From Cymbomonas tetramitiformis (Eukaryota; Chlorophyta; Pyramimonadophyceae; Pyramimonadales; Pyramimonadaceae): 64,000 nucleotides of DNA. Of the stretch, positions 1 to 10,842 are shown piece by piece (the first letter of the stretch is position 1; each line of letters starts with the position of its first letter). The stretch spans positions 46,830 to 110,829 of the forward strand of contig LGRX02026037.1 of the NCBI GenBank assembly GCA_001247695.2, in the 5' to 3' direction. Both the position numbers and the translations under genes were made by a program. A model generated the notes under the pieces. That model was not told the origin of the DNA and searched no databases. It worked only from the letters and a program-made list of their open reading frames with translations.

Positions 1-1470
1 GACGTTCAAACTGCCGTCTGAGACCAGAAACATAGAATCGCCTTCAGATCCTTGTTTAAAAATGAATTCGCCTGGCGCGACCTTCATTTTAATGAGCTGC
101 TTTGACATCTCTGTCAGCTGCGCCTGGTTGCAGTTACCAAGCAAACCGACCTTTGACAACGCATCGTACCGCCATGCTTCCTCAAGAGTGCCTGCTCATC
201 CACCACGAAAAAATCGTTTCTCAGGGCCTGTTAACAGAAGGTGAAGCTCGAATGTTTTGAGAAGGGTGCCGTCTCAGAGGGGCGGACTGCCGAAAGGATG
301 TGTTGCAGGTGCTAAGTGCTACGCTCTCAAAAACCAAGTTCTGAAGATGGGTTGCAAGCAAAAATGCCGGGGAAAATAGATGCGCGGAAAAGGTGATGCG
401 TCGCTCAGTTGCCCCGTTTCGAGTTGTGGAAATCTTACCCAACATTGCTTGGAAGTCTGTTCGATTGAGAAACAAGCAGACAGCTCCTGTGCCCACCGCC
501 ATGATACTTGCTGCGCGAACGTCGTCGTGCACCAGCGCTCGCTCTCCAAAGCTGGCACCGGCTTTGAGCTCAGACAGCACTTTCTTGTTCTCGTCCTGCA
601 CTTCGACAGCGCCTTCCTGAATAATGTAAAACTTTTCGCCAATGTCTCCCTTTTTGAACACGTATTCGTTCTTCTCAAAGGTCACCGGCTCGAGCGCATT
701 GGCAAGGTCATTACGTTGGCCAAGGTTGAAATTCTGGAACGATGGTACGCTCTTTATCAAATCCAACTTTAGGTCTTGAACTTTTTGCTCGTGTGCTTTT
801 TTTATGGAGACGTAAACCTTCTGCTCCATAACCCACAGCTCGCACTCTGTGTCTGCCCGCACTGTTGCATTTCGTGGGCAGTTGTACAATAATGCGAGTT
901 CTCCGAAAGATGTACCCGAACTAAGTACTGACAGCAGCCGTTCCTGCTCGTTTTCAGACTTTTGGTACACCTTGCAGGTTCCTGTGCTGATAACATAAAA
1001 TTTGTCGGCTTCGGTATCACCCTGCTTGATAATGTCTTCACCAGCATGAACCTCCTGTTGAATTCCACGCAGCAGTCAGCACGCGTGCAGGATGGAGTGT
1101 GTCATTCAACTGGAGCAAGAAGTGAGGTAACAATGCATAGCTTCTAGTTCATACAGGCACGGCATACCAGTTTGCTCATCGTTCCAATCAAAACGGTCTT
1201 CACTTCGGGCTTCAAATTTTGGAATAGCAGATTATTAACAATAGTCTTGCTAATTAGCTGGATGATATTTTGTGATTTGGGGCACATGGTGACCGCAATG
1301 TCTGCGCCTGATGCCAAGTTCTGCGCTGCAACAGCGATACGTTTACGTTTCGCAGTCGCCACATCTCGAGCTATGTTGTCCTGCGTAGATCTCTTTGGTT
1401 TTCCTTTTGAGCCGTCGTCCGGTACGTCTGCCGGCAAGGACGAACGATCTTTTGATCCTCCACAACCCAT
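1..1470 (-). CDS. Cyclic-nucleotide-dependent protein kinase (PKG-like), 5' part, partial
   Basis: Three exons can be joined on the minus strand: 1470-1168, 1054-439 and 191-1. The introns are GT-AG and all phases agree; the gene continues past base 1. About 370 residues are visible. The start MGCGGSK is a textbook N-myristoylation signal and suggests membrane anchoring. CNBD 1 (about residues 78-200) contains the phosphate-binding cassette FGELALLYNCPRNATV at 151-166. CNBD 2 (about 200-305) has FGERALVHDDVRAASI at 270-285. A third CNBD begins near residue 315 and is cut by the window edge. Both complete cassettes keep the Glu and Arg that bind cyclic nucleotide. Tandem CNBDs with a myristoyl start fit protist and algal cGMP-dependent kinases, which carry three or four CNBDs before a kinase domain. 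No kinase domain is visible here, so the kinase assignment is by family. Asn or Ala replaces the Thr usual for cGMP selectivity, so the ligand is uncertain. Confidence 0.85.
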
Positions 1471-2716
1471 GAGGCAGGTGGCTGTGTCAAAGTAGCGTAT
1501 AAGCAGAGAGTTAATTTTGATGTGCTATGTATCACACAGATTCCACACGCGGAGCTGGTCGATAGTATCTTGGCAGAGATACAAATGTTTTAAAACTTTC
1601 GGCACTAGTACGCGGATAACTTTTGAGAAACTATGGCTTGTATGACATATATTGAACCGTTGACATGAACTCTCGTTTTGTGCACTCCAGCCAGCAGTTG
1701 TCACCGGGTCCCTGTTCTTCAGTTACACAACAATGCCAGCCGTCTAAAAGGCACACCTGCATTTCGACGAAGCACAGAAATCATACAACATTGACGAAGT
1801 TTTGAAAAGAAAAGTGATATCCTTTTGCACTGCAAACAATTCAGGACAGAACGGGAATCTTCGACTATCGAGTCTCTTCTAAATTAGGAGAACCAGAAAC
1901 TAATTCACGCTCCGTTCGGATGAAAATGAAGTGGTATGCAAAACGCCTAAAAGTGTACGGCAAACCCATGCCCAACAAACCGATGAACGACAACATAACT
2001 GAATCGAAATGGACACCAGCGACAGTTTTACCCAACCCAGACCACTGCAAGGCAATTCGATACTCCGACAGACAGCGCATAAACCATACCTTGTCTGTAC
2101 AAGGTGGTCAGGGTTAAAATATTGAATCTGCTTATCAACTTCGTAAGCTGTTGAATTGCGTTGTTACATACAAACCGTCGCTATATTATAAGCAACAGAA
2201 CGACCCACTTAGAAAGTTGTGATTTAAAGATAGAATTGCGAAGACGTCGAGCACAGAGGGCTCAATCTTGGAAGCTACAGTTGAAACAGTTACAGTGTAG
2301 AGAAATTACTATAATTACTGTACAAGAACAACAGCGACCCTCGCGTCGCGTCGCCTCGCCTGCCCTCGAACGCAGCGATGATCGTGATGATCAGAGATCA
2401 CGGATTTATAGTCTCGTAGTCTCAAGTCTGTAATCTCCGAGCCTCTTCGATCAACTGTAACGTCGACCCTCGCGTGTCGCAGGCCGCGCAGAGGCCGCGC
2501 TCGGAGAAACTCTGGGAACAAGACGAAGAGTTACCCCACGCGTATTTTGTGTACAAAAGATAAATGCAATCATGCCGATCGGATGGCAATCATTAGAGAG
2601 AGAACATATTATTTCACAACACAAATGCAATCATGCCCTGGAGCTGTCGATGTGACTTGTGGTAGTTCTAGCTAGGCGCCCACATCGTCATTTTTTGCAG
2701 TATCGTATATGTTATA
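1471..2716. promoter_or_regulatory. Intergenic region between divergent genes
   Basis: No supportable gene lies here. The flanking genes start outward on opposite strands (start codons at 1470 minus and 2717 plus), so both promoters presumably lie in this interval. No convincing TATA box or other element could be singled out. Confidence 0.4.
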
Positions 2717-3703
2717 ATGGGGGTCGAAGAGGAGGCCAAGGAGTATTTGCAGACGGTCGCAGAGCCGGTTTTGCACAGTCTACTTCGGGACCTGGTGTGC
2801 ACCCATCGCTCAGGCTCTGTGATTTAAGACATATGCCGCAAGAAGAGGCGCCCAATAATCTATCTTATCACCATCCGCTTCCTGCTTCCATCAACGATTT
2901 GAGCCGCGCGCAACAACTGTCACGACCGCTTGATGTTTTCTATGTCGACATAACCAAGCCACCTGTAAAGTCCGCCCATCTAATCTTTTGATTAGATCAT
3001 CGCAGCGTCATATTCTCAGGTTTTTTAGATCCAACAGGCAGTAGACCGTCCACGAGATGTTCGAGAGTACACCATTAGGCACTTTCAACAACAGGCGTGG
3101 AAGGAGCTCGACTTGAAGAGCGCCGCAGGTACTTCGACTTATTTTCTGTCTTACTCGATCTTATTGTGATTTGATATTGGCGTTGACTAAGTGCAATTCA
3201 GTTTTCGCTCGCAAAACTACGCGCGTCTCCAAACACACACGAACGACTCGCGCATGTCGTCCCTCTATATCTGTTCCTCCGTCGAATACAAGTCAAACAT
3301 CTCGGCGAAGCGGAAACCACGCCGGCAAGAGAGTGCATTCCGCATCGGTTTCGATATCTCGGCTTTATTTTCTTGCGATCCGGGAAACTCACTATTTGCG
3401 CATACCACAACAATCCGTTTCTCCCCCCCCCTTGCTGCGTTAAGCTTGCGCCTGTTGGCATCTGAATGTCCACGGCTGGTTCCTCCTAATATACCGTTCG
3501 CTTACGTGTCAGTTTAGGGTTTTCGGGGAGTGTCTGATTTTTGCGCAGGTGGCACACTGCACGCATCAACGAAGGATCCCGCGGACCTTGTAAACTCAGA
3601 ATATGAAGCGGACACGGCCATCGACGAAGAAATGGACCTAGACCAGCTGTTGCTGCCCGGCGGTGGGCGCCCCCCGACGCCGGCAACTTGCCTAGGGAGA
3701 TGA
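2717..3703 (+). CDS. Small RIIa/Dpy-30-like dimerisation-domain protein (107 aa, 3 exons)
   Basis: Three plus-strand exons join in phase: 2717-2794, 3038-3128 and 3549-3703. The intron ends are G|GTGTGC...CAACAG, G|GTACTT...GCGCAG. The protein starts MGVEEEAKEYLQTVAEPV and ends with TGA at 3701. Residues about 8-50 follow the RIIa/Dpy-30 helix-turn-helix pattern: a YLQ..V.PVL..LLR.L helix, then DRPRDVREYTIRHFQQQ across the first junction, where RP.D..EYT precedes the second helix. The tail is acidic, then Pro/Gly-rich (DEEMDLDQLLLPGGG). Such domains dimerise and dock onto amphipathic helices. Free-standing copies are common in ciliary and chromatin complexes, and this protein has no other recognisable domain. 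The fold call rests on pattern only. No single exon exceeds 52 codons, so ordinary ORF finding misses the gene. Confidence 0.6.
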
Positions 3704-4119
3704 TGCTCTGGCCGATTCAGTTATGTAACAGCTGAGCCAAGTAAAGTAATAACCACCACTCATTATCTATATCATAGTCTTAATCGCGGCGTTCTGTTTT
3801 TGGCGGTGTCGCCTTGACGGGTGGGAAATGCCGTCGAGTTGGCAGCCGCACGAGAGCGCACCAGTTCACCCTAAATGTAGCGCAAGGCGGGGCGCTGCCA
3901 CAGCTTAGCTTTCAAGCGCCTCGCACCGTCTTTGTGCTCGCCTTGCCCTGTCTGAGGGGGCGCTAGGGGTTTCACGGAGGGCAAGGGGGTTACGTGGGTT
4001 TGGAGACGGTTATCAGGGAAGCTTCCTGGCAGCAGCAGGTTCTCACTATGCTACAACGGCTTTGCATTGCGAGGCTGGGCCCGGCAAACCTCCCCAGGTC
4101 CGCAGTCTAGATATTGTGC
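3704..4119. other. Intergenic, no feature recognised
   Basis: The 3' flank of the RIIa-like gene grades into GC-rich sequence leading to the 29-bp minisatellite. No coding pattern or RNA gene was seen. Confidence 0.4.
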
Positions 4120-4505
4120 TGCAAACCTCCCCAGGGTGAGGCAGGGTCGGCTGGAGAGGGCAGGTTGAGGCAGGGTCGGCTGGAGAGGGCAGGTTGAGGC
4201 AGGGTCGGCTGGAGAGGGCACGGTGGGCGGCTGGAGCGGGCAGGTGAGGCAGAGTCGACTGGTGAGGGCAGGGTGAGTAACGATCCGCTGGAGAGGGCAA
4301 GGTGAGTCAGGGTCGGCCGGAGAGGGCAGGGTGAGTCAGGGTCGGCTGGAGATGGCAGGGTGAGCGAGAGTGAGGCAAGGTCGGCTGGAGAGGGCAGGGT
4401 GAGGGAGTGTCGGGTGGAGAGGGCAGAGTTATTGAGGATCGGCTGGAGAGGGCTCGTGAGCAAAAAGGAGGGCCGGCTGGAGAGCACATGAGAAGGCGGA
4501 GGGTT
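4120..4505. repeat. 29-bp G-rich minisatellite
   Basis: Tandem units of about 29 bp are built around GGCAGGGTCGGCTGGAGAG. The period is exact between 4141, 4170 and 4199, and units become irregular downstream. One strand is strongly purine-rich. The long minus-strand frames across it are products of the repeat. Confidence 0.85.
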
Positions 4506-4997
4506 GGCTGGACAGTACGCCAAGAAAGAGGCGTGGCTACAAATGTTACTGACGAGCCCTTTCGGCCTTACTATATCTTGTCTTAGGTTTTGTTGTGAAG
4601 TTGTGCATCTGCGCGGGCTCAAGCACCCGGGCCATACAGCCACCTCCCTATCACAGGAAAAAGTCGCAGGGAGTGGGCACAGGGGGTCAGTCACTCGTAG
4701 CCTTGAGCCCCATCGCACCTCTTGGAACCAAGGCAACGATGTCATCCTGCGCATGAGGGATTTCCAAAGAATGGTGACCGCGGGACACGGGGAGGGTACG
4801 GCCTCGCTTCTGAACCATGCTTGCAGAGATGGGCGGGTGGGCATGCTGCAAATCGAGCGCACTCTCCGTCAAGGGCAGGCACATTGCAGGTGTACAAGTG
4901 CGTGGTAGGCCAGTCCTGATGCCATGGCGTGAGTAGTGCACGTGCGCCTGTTCTGACGTTCTTCGTTTGGGTCCGCTCACATGCGCGTCTGAGCAGC

Positions 4998-6366
4998 ATG
5001 CGCAGCAGCGTCGGTGGCCGGAGCTTGGAACGCGCTGCTGGAGGACGGCAACGGCCGCGCTTCCCCTGCGGCTCTGCAGCAGCAAGACGTGGTTGACGTG
5101 CTGCTTGCGATCCTTGAAGAGCAAATCTCGAAACGTCGCGAGCGCTTGGAGCGCCTCCTGGGAGGGGTATCGCGCACACACCATCTCTCGTCCTGTTCTC
5201 CTCCTGACCCGTGTACCCTGGAATCCTGGCATGCAACTCAGTCGGCCAATGGCAGGCACTGAAAAGGCTTTGCACAGGTCCGGGGGGTTTGGATTTGTGC
5301 GGTATGGGAGGCTGCAATCAGTTGCAACATGGCCGTGCGTATTCAGTATCATACAGTGCTCAAAACAGGCCACATGTGTCTCCGGTGTAACGCCACCCTC
5401 AACCCGTGGTCCCGTTGTGATCCTCACCGCGCGGCTCTTGCGGCAGGATACCACTTCGACAAATGTGGTATCCTCCTTGCAAGTTCTCTTTGTCACCGCA
5501 CTCTTGATTCTGTTGGCATAAGCTGATATACTGGCAACTAGCAAGCGGGCAGCTGATGGAATTTGCGGGGGAAGAATGCGTTCTGGCAGCCGTTGGATGA
5601 GATTGTGGCGGCTGTGGTGGCGGAGCTGGGCTCCCGTGGGCGCTCCCTGGGGGGCAAGGGCGAGGCCGGCGCGAAGCCGTCCGAGTACATGGCAATCCTC
5701 AGGTGCCTCCACCAGCTCCGCCGCGTATCCACCACCTTGCCTCAGGTGCCTCTTCCGACGCTGGGAGTCGGAGGAAGTCCGGCTTCTGCCACGTTGTTGT
5801 GATATGCGGTGGTTCCAGGGTTTGGGGTCAACACGGATGCAGGACTGTGCAGAGTCGTCCGGTTGCTGGGGGAGCTGGGGGAGTTGGGGTGTGCAGAGAT
5901 GTTGCAACGAAGCAGGCCGAGGCCCAGCCGGTAAGCGAGGACGCGCAGGAGGGTGCGGCGCATGCGCTGCACGCGTGGTTCTCGGCGGAGGCTCCTGCGG
6001 AAGCTGCCGCCGCCGAGGGGGACGAGATGGAAGGTGCCGCCCCGATAGCTCCGAGGCGCTGTCACTGCCCAGGCAGCATAATGCCGGGCCATGCGGGGCA
6101 CCAATATTGCCGGTGCAACCTACTGCCGGGTCATGCGAGGCGCCGCCGTTGGCAATGTGGCAAAATGCCGGGGTCCGGTTTGGGCGAAATGCTGTTTGGT
6201 TTCATTTCTTCTTGTGTGGATGGCTGCAGGTAACACAGAGGAAAGCGGGGAGGCCGCTGATTCCGGGAAAGCGGAGAGCAGCGCCAAAGGCTTTGATTGG
6301 CGAAAGGAGATGAAAGAATATTTGGGCAAACTCGGGGGCTTAGAGAAGCTCACAAGGTCGCTTTGC
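4998..6366 (+). CDS. Exon-like fragments of an unknown plus-strand gene
   Basis: Four GC-rich blocks read like protein, and several have splice-like edges. About 5000-5166 gives QQQDVVDVLLAILEEQ with GTATCG after it. About 5565-5695 gives NAFWQPLDEIVAAVVAELGS. About 5900-6065 (after TGTGCAG) gives an Ala/Glu-rich stretch with HALHAWFSAEAPAEAAAAEG. 6232-6366 (after GCTGCAG, before GTCGCT) gives FDWRKEMKEYLGKLGGLEKL. Block two is in frame with its likely upstream ATG only if a five-G run near 5567 is one base shorter, so there may be a frameshift. Start, stop and full exon chain are unresolved and no family was recognised. The coordinates span the blocks and are not one open frame. Confidence 0.35.
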
Positions 6367-6774
6367 TGGCCTTTCCCGCAGATTCCCTGTTGAGGCTTGC
6401 CGCCGAGGCTTCTTCTAGCCCACCTCAAAATATGCATGTAGTGGATAGCGCCTCTCGAGATGTCTTCCGCTCATAAAGTTGTGCTTCTTCGGCAATCGGA
6501 AAATGTCCGCTGCACAATCTCGGAAGACGTTGGTCACTTTCCCTCTCCTGAAGCCCCCCCCACCCACCCCCCTGCGATCCCGTTCCCTACGACTCAGGCC
6601 CCTACCAAGTACTGGGGAGTTCGGCAGCTGGGGGATCTTGCAAGCCGTGGCGCGTCTATCAGCGGCATCCAGTGCGCCCCCTGCCCCTCAACCCACCCCC
6701 TTCCTGCTGCTGCCTCGTTGTCCACTGTGATGTACCAATCCAGAGACTCCTTGTTCAACAATGGATCCGATAGA

Positions 6775-6795
6775 TTTTTTTTTTTTTTTTTTTTT
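6775..6795 (+). repeat. 21-base T tract
   Basis: A homopolymer of about 21 T. On the minus strand it is a poly(A), possibly the tail of an old retroposed sequence, but no element was recognised beside it. Confidence 0.9.
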
Positions 6796-7082
6796 GGGAA
6801 GGGAAGATCAGCTTCCCAGCTAGTCCCCGCCGCGGCCTTTCCTTCGCACGCAGAGCGACTCTGAGATGGAGGCCCTTCAGAGCGCGGAGGATGGCAGCCG
6901 TTGACGAATTTGAGGAGACATGCTCGCATCAGCAGAAGCCGGGATCGCATCGCATGATGATCAGCACGCGGTGCGATGATTCGAGGTGGGAACAGATTGC
7001 AAGAACCCATCGCGGGGCATGCTTTGAGACGGGAAGGTGCGGAGAGGACATAATTTACGCAAAGCGCAGGGGGCGCCGCTGA

Positions 7083-7553
7083 GGCTCACTCAAGCGTCAC
7101 TCAGGCTCCACTCAGGCGTCACTCAGGCGTCACTCATGCGTCACTCAGGCGTCACTCGGGCGTCACTCAGGCGTCACTCAGGCGTCACTCAGGCGTCACT
7201 CATGCGTCACTCAGGCGTCACTCATCGTCACTCGGCGTCACTCAGGCGTCACTCATTCGTCACTCAGGCGTCACTCAGGCGTCACTCAGGCGTCACTCAG
7301 GCGTCACTCAGGCGTCACTCAGTCACTCAGGCGTCACTGGCGTCACTCAGGGCGTCACTCAGGCGTCACTCAGGCGTCACTCAGCGTCACTCAGGCGTCA
7401 CTCAGGCGTCACTCAGGCGTCACTCATCGTCACTCATGCGTCACTCAGTTCAGGCGTCACTCAGGCGTCACTCAGGCGTCACTCAGGCGTCACTCAGGCG
7501 TCACTCAGGCGTCACTCAGGCGTCACTCAGGCGTCACTCAGGCGTCACTCAGG
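7083..7553. repeat. 11-bp minisatellite, about 40 copies
   Basis: Near-perfect tandem copies of GCGTCACTCAG fill about 470 bp. Occasional single-base variants and partial units (GCGTCACTCAT, TCATCGTCACTC) occur. Because 11 is not a multiple of three, the array reads open in a plus frame as a repeating HSGVTQASL pattern. I treat that frame as an artefact. Confidence 0.95.
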
Positions 7554-8120
7554 CACCCTGCCGGCTGCCGGGTTGGTGTACAGGCCTGGGAGAGCTGGCC
7601 TGCAAGCAAGAGTTGTGGCAGGCAAGAAGGTGAAAGGGCGGACTGGTACTCCTACGTTGCCCTCTCTCACATGCCACGGAATCTGCCAGTTCACTCTCGC
7701 TTCTTTCGAACGCCAATCACATTGTGATAGGTACACCACAGAGCATGCCATGCTGGCATTGTTCTCGTACGTGCCGTGCAAGTTCCGACGTGTTTGGATG
7801 CTCGCACAATGACGAGTCTTTTGTATCGATCGGAAGCAACCACAGTTCTTGAGTTTGGTGTGATGCGATGGTGAAAGTACATAGCTGAGGTCTGTGTTGG
7901 TACCCTGCCGCCTGGGTGCCGAATTTCGCAGCCGGGTGCTCATCTTGGGTCCGGCGACGGAGCCTCAGCCCTTCATCCGTCATTCATTACTCAGCTCGGT
8001 CGGGGGCACTTCCCGAAACCCCCAATTTTTTATGGGCCACAGTTTTAAAAGTCATTTCGTATTCATATCGATCTAAATGCCATGGCACACAATCTGCGTT
8101 TTACAATTTTGTGTATTAAC

Positions 8121-10215
8121 TCACCTTCCCACTATGTCCTCTTGGAGCAACCCCCCCCGAATGAGTGGACCACCATCTCGTCCTGCGGGGCCGCCGAGTC
8201 GATGTAGAGCTGCGCTGGATAGCCTACATGTAGCGACCCTCTGAGGCAGCATATCGTCCTGATCTTCGAAAGCCTGCCGACGCATGCGCCTCCTGTCCAC
8301 CAGCCGCATACTTTGCGCCAGGAGGTGGCAAACCCCTCTTCCCGAGGCAGCACCCCCGAGGCGGGCCGGCGCCAGCCTCGCCCAGTGGTTGCGCACGCCG
8401 GCCCTCGCAGCGCCACCGCCTGCAGTTTCACCACAGCCTCGATGCATGCCCTCATGCCAACCTCCACGTCCCCTGGCTCGTGGATTTCTGTACAGGCTCC
8501 TCGCCTCCGCTTGTCCTCGCCCCGTCTCCGCTGTCGTCTCGCTCTTCCACCTTGCTGCTCAGCAACCGACGGGGCAGAAAGGGCACCGCAATACATCACG
8601 CCCTCCCAGCCGCACGCGTCCAGCAGCTCGGACATTCAATGTTAGATAAAAGTTAAGAGGCCTTGCCGTAGTGGTAAGATCACCATGGGAGATCGCATCC
8701 AGCTCTTGGAACCAAGATCGCGCCACCCGGTGCGGAGTGATCACGGTGCCTATCGCACCCTCCGTGCTTAGCTCCCGGGCCGTTTTGTGCGGCAGCCCCG
8801 CAGCGGGCTGATCCCTTTGATCTCCACGTGGCACTTCTACACCACCGCCTGCTCGCAGCTCGGGCCTTGCCACTGTTCTTCGCGCCGCTGTAGCTCCGCT
8901 CCGTGCACGATACGATCCACCGTTGTCACTGCTCCCGCCATTTGCTCCAATGCTCCCGTCCACTCACCTCCTCCTGTAGTGAAGCTTTTTCTCTCCAAAC
9001 CCTGAGGGGTCCAGAGGTGTTGCACCGCTCTATGCTGGGCCCCCTAGGCCTGGGCCGCGCCGGTGCCGGGAAGGGCGTCTCCGCGACCTCGTCCCTGTGC
9101 ATGCCGCGTGGTGCCTGTGTTCGAGGAGCAGCTGCGGCCGCCGCTAGTTCATCGTCGCTGTGCACACGGGAAAAGCTGCCTCGGCTGCGTGCTTTGCTGC
9201 ACAGCCCAGCATGGCCGAGCCATCCCTTGTCGTTGTTGAGATCTTGCTCTTGCCCGGCGCAGTGTCCGGGATCAGGGATCAGGTCATCGGAAAGGGCGTA
9301 GGCTTTCTCCTCATACTTGGCTGTGAGGGTGTCACTCCCTCTGTGAGCAGCTCCGTCTCCGTCCAGACCCGCGCAGAGCGGCAACGCTGTGAACCGTGCA
9401 TTACCTTGGTGCTAGACCCCCCTCAATCTCGCGGATGGGGACGTCCTCCGACGCATGTGATATATTTTGGCTGTGCCACCTCCTGTCCGCGGTTCATGGA
9501 GCTGCCCGCCGCCGGCTCCTCCCTCTGAGAGCTTATGACTGCTTATGACGCCGGCTCCTCCCTCTGAGCTTATGACTGCTTATGACGCCGGTTCCTCCCT
9601 CTGAGAGCGTATGACTTATGACGCCGGCTCCTCCACTCTGAGCTTATGACTGCTTATGACGCCGGCTCCTCCCTCTGAGAGCTTATGCCTGCTTATGACG
9701 CCGGCTCCTCCCTCTGAGAGCTTACGACTGCTTATGACGCCGGCTCCTCCCTCTGAGAGCTTATGACTGCATGTTTCTGTGAGTTCAGATACTTTATTCG
9801 CCCAAGTATAGCCAGAGCACTTCCTGCTGCTGCGAGACCGTGTTCTCCCATCTCCTCCTTCCTCGTTGGACTCTTCACGGAAGGTGTCTCGTAGAGTCGC
9901 CAGTCTCAGCCAGCTTCGCATCCGGGGCAGCTGCGACAGCAGATTCTCCCCTACAGCCTCCCCTTTCTGGAAGCCTGAAGTCAAGCATGATCTCGGTGAG
10001 GGTCAAGTCGCTGCGTGCCAGACAGCGGAGTTTTCCGGTACATAGTTCCGTGAAGGATGTACAAAGGGAGAGAACTGGGGCCTCTGCCGTTTCACACCCT
10101 CTTACCTGTACCTTTTTTCACAGAATGCCTATCTCGGATCGAACAGCCGTCACCGGCCATCCATTTGTCATTGTGGCCCCAACCCGAGAACGCGCCAATT
10201 TGCAGCCACTACAAG
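8121..10215 (-). CDS. Exon-like fragments of one or more unknown minus-strand genes
   Basis: Several minus-strand blocks look coding. About 10215-10130 has splice-like edges and reads open in two frames (WLQIGAFSGWGHND in one, GATMTNGWPVTAVRSEIG in another). About 10045-9970 gives LRCLARSDLTLTEIMLDFRL. 9384-9060 gives a stretch with YEEKAYALSDDLIPDPGH. About 8962-8860 gives WTGALEQMAGAVTTVDRIVH. 8635-8552 starts with a true ATG (MSELLDACGWEGVMYCGALS) before GGTGGAAG. About 8330-8245 gives RMRRQAFEDQDDMLPQR before GTCGC. No family was recognised. The 8635 ATG and a minisatellite between blocks argue that more than one gene is involved. The span is a bracket, not a gene model. Confidence 0.3.
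9511..9770. repeat. 37-39-bp tandem repeat
   Basis: Five to seven units of about 37-39 bp alternate GCTTATGACTGCTTATGACG and CCGGCTCCTCCCTCTGAGAG. On the minus strand this reads as a 13-residue repeat (HKLSEGGAGVISS) appended to an exon-like block, but there is no support for translation. Confidence 0.85.
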
Positions 10216-10373
10216 TTTCGCAGGCTGCGACATAGATACGCATGTCCTTTTCTTAGACATCTATCATGTTGAGGGTGCGCCCTCTCGTCAAGGGGGCGTG
10301 GTTCAGAGAGAAGTGCTTGTGGGCACCTCTGATGGGGCACGAGGTTGAAGGGCTGAGGAGATGCTGGGAGCAG

Positions 10374-10800
10374 GCCTTGCCTTGACTCTCTCTGCAAAAG
10401 ACAGCGTGGACGCAGTGGATGAGCAGTGGATGCGTCTGAAGGGCCTGCTGTGCCGCGAGGACACCGTCCTGATCTTCCACTTGCGGAATCACTACGGTGC
10501 GACTTGCCAGCTCCAAGGCAGTGAGGACTTTTCACAGGGTTCAGCATCTCACCCTTGTGAGGGGGGAACTGAATTGCGCCGGCATTTACCCTGCGGGCTG
10601 CGGTGAGGATGGGCGCAGCAATCATCTTTGCCGCGCGGGAATGGAATCCGGACATCTCGGAGGGAGCACAGAACGAGGTGGAAGGTTCAAGAGATGCGAA
10701 GCAAGCGCCGGATCCTGTGCGGGAAATCCTCACAGCACGCCGTGGCCAGCGCCCGAGTGCGTGGATTGCATGGACCGAGGTGCGCAACTTTGGGGAACAT
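10374..10800 (+). CDS. Two exons of a BIVM-like protein, partial
   Basis: Exon a (10374-10496) ends NHY plus one base before GTGCGA. Exon b (10619-10800) follows a GGCGCAG acceptor. Joined in phase they read EDTVLIFHLRNHYA and then IIFAAREWNP, followed by a variable acidic segment and REILTARRGQRPSAWIAWTE. The pattern VLIFHL.NHYA.IFA.REW...LTAR.GQRP.AWI is one I associate with the BIVM family (basic, immunoglobulin-like variable motif-containing) of animals and flagellate protists. That recall is not certain and no biochemical role is assumed. Exons upstream of 10374 and downstream of 10800 were not found. After exon b comes a dispersed repeat also found inside the erlin intron. The gene may be a fragment. 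Confidence 0.45.
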
Positions 10801-10842
10801 GTGTATATCAAACACGCGAGCACACACACACAATGGGGCAGG

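Noticed and set aside
4687..5907. 406-codon minus-strand open frame
   Set aside because: It runs through a minisatellite edge and GC-rich DNA, has Arg/Ser/Pro-rich random composition, and overlaps better coding-like plus-strand blocks.
7037..7633. 198-codon frame with HSGVTQASL repeats
   Set aside because: Entirely a read-through of the 11-bp minisatellite; period not a multiple of three and no flanking domain.
8650..8720. tRNA-derived SINE head (TTGCCGTAGTGGTAAGA resembling an A box, GATCGCATCC resembling a B box)
   Set aside because: No cloverleaf could be folded, no 3' tail or target duplication was seen, and no second copy occurs in the window.
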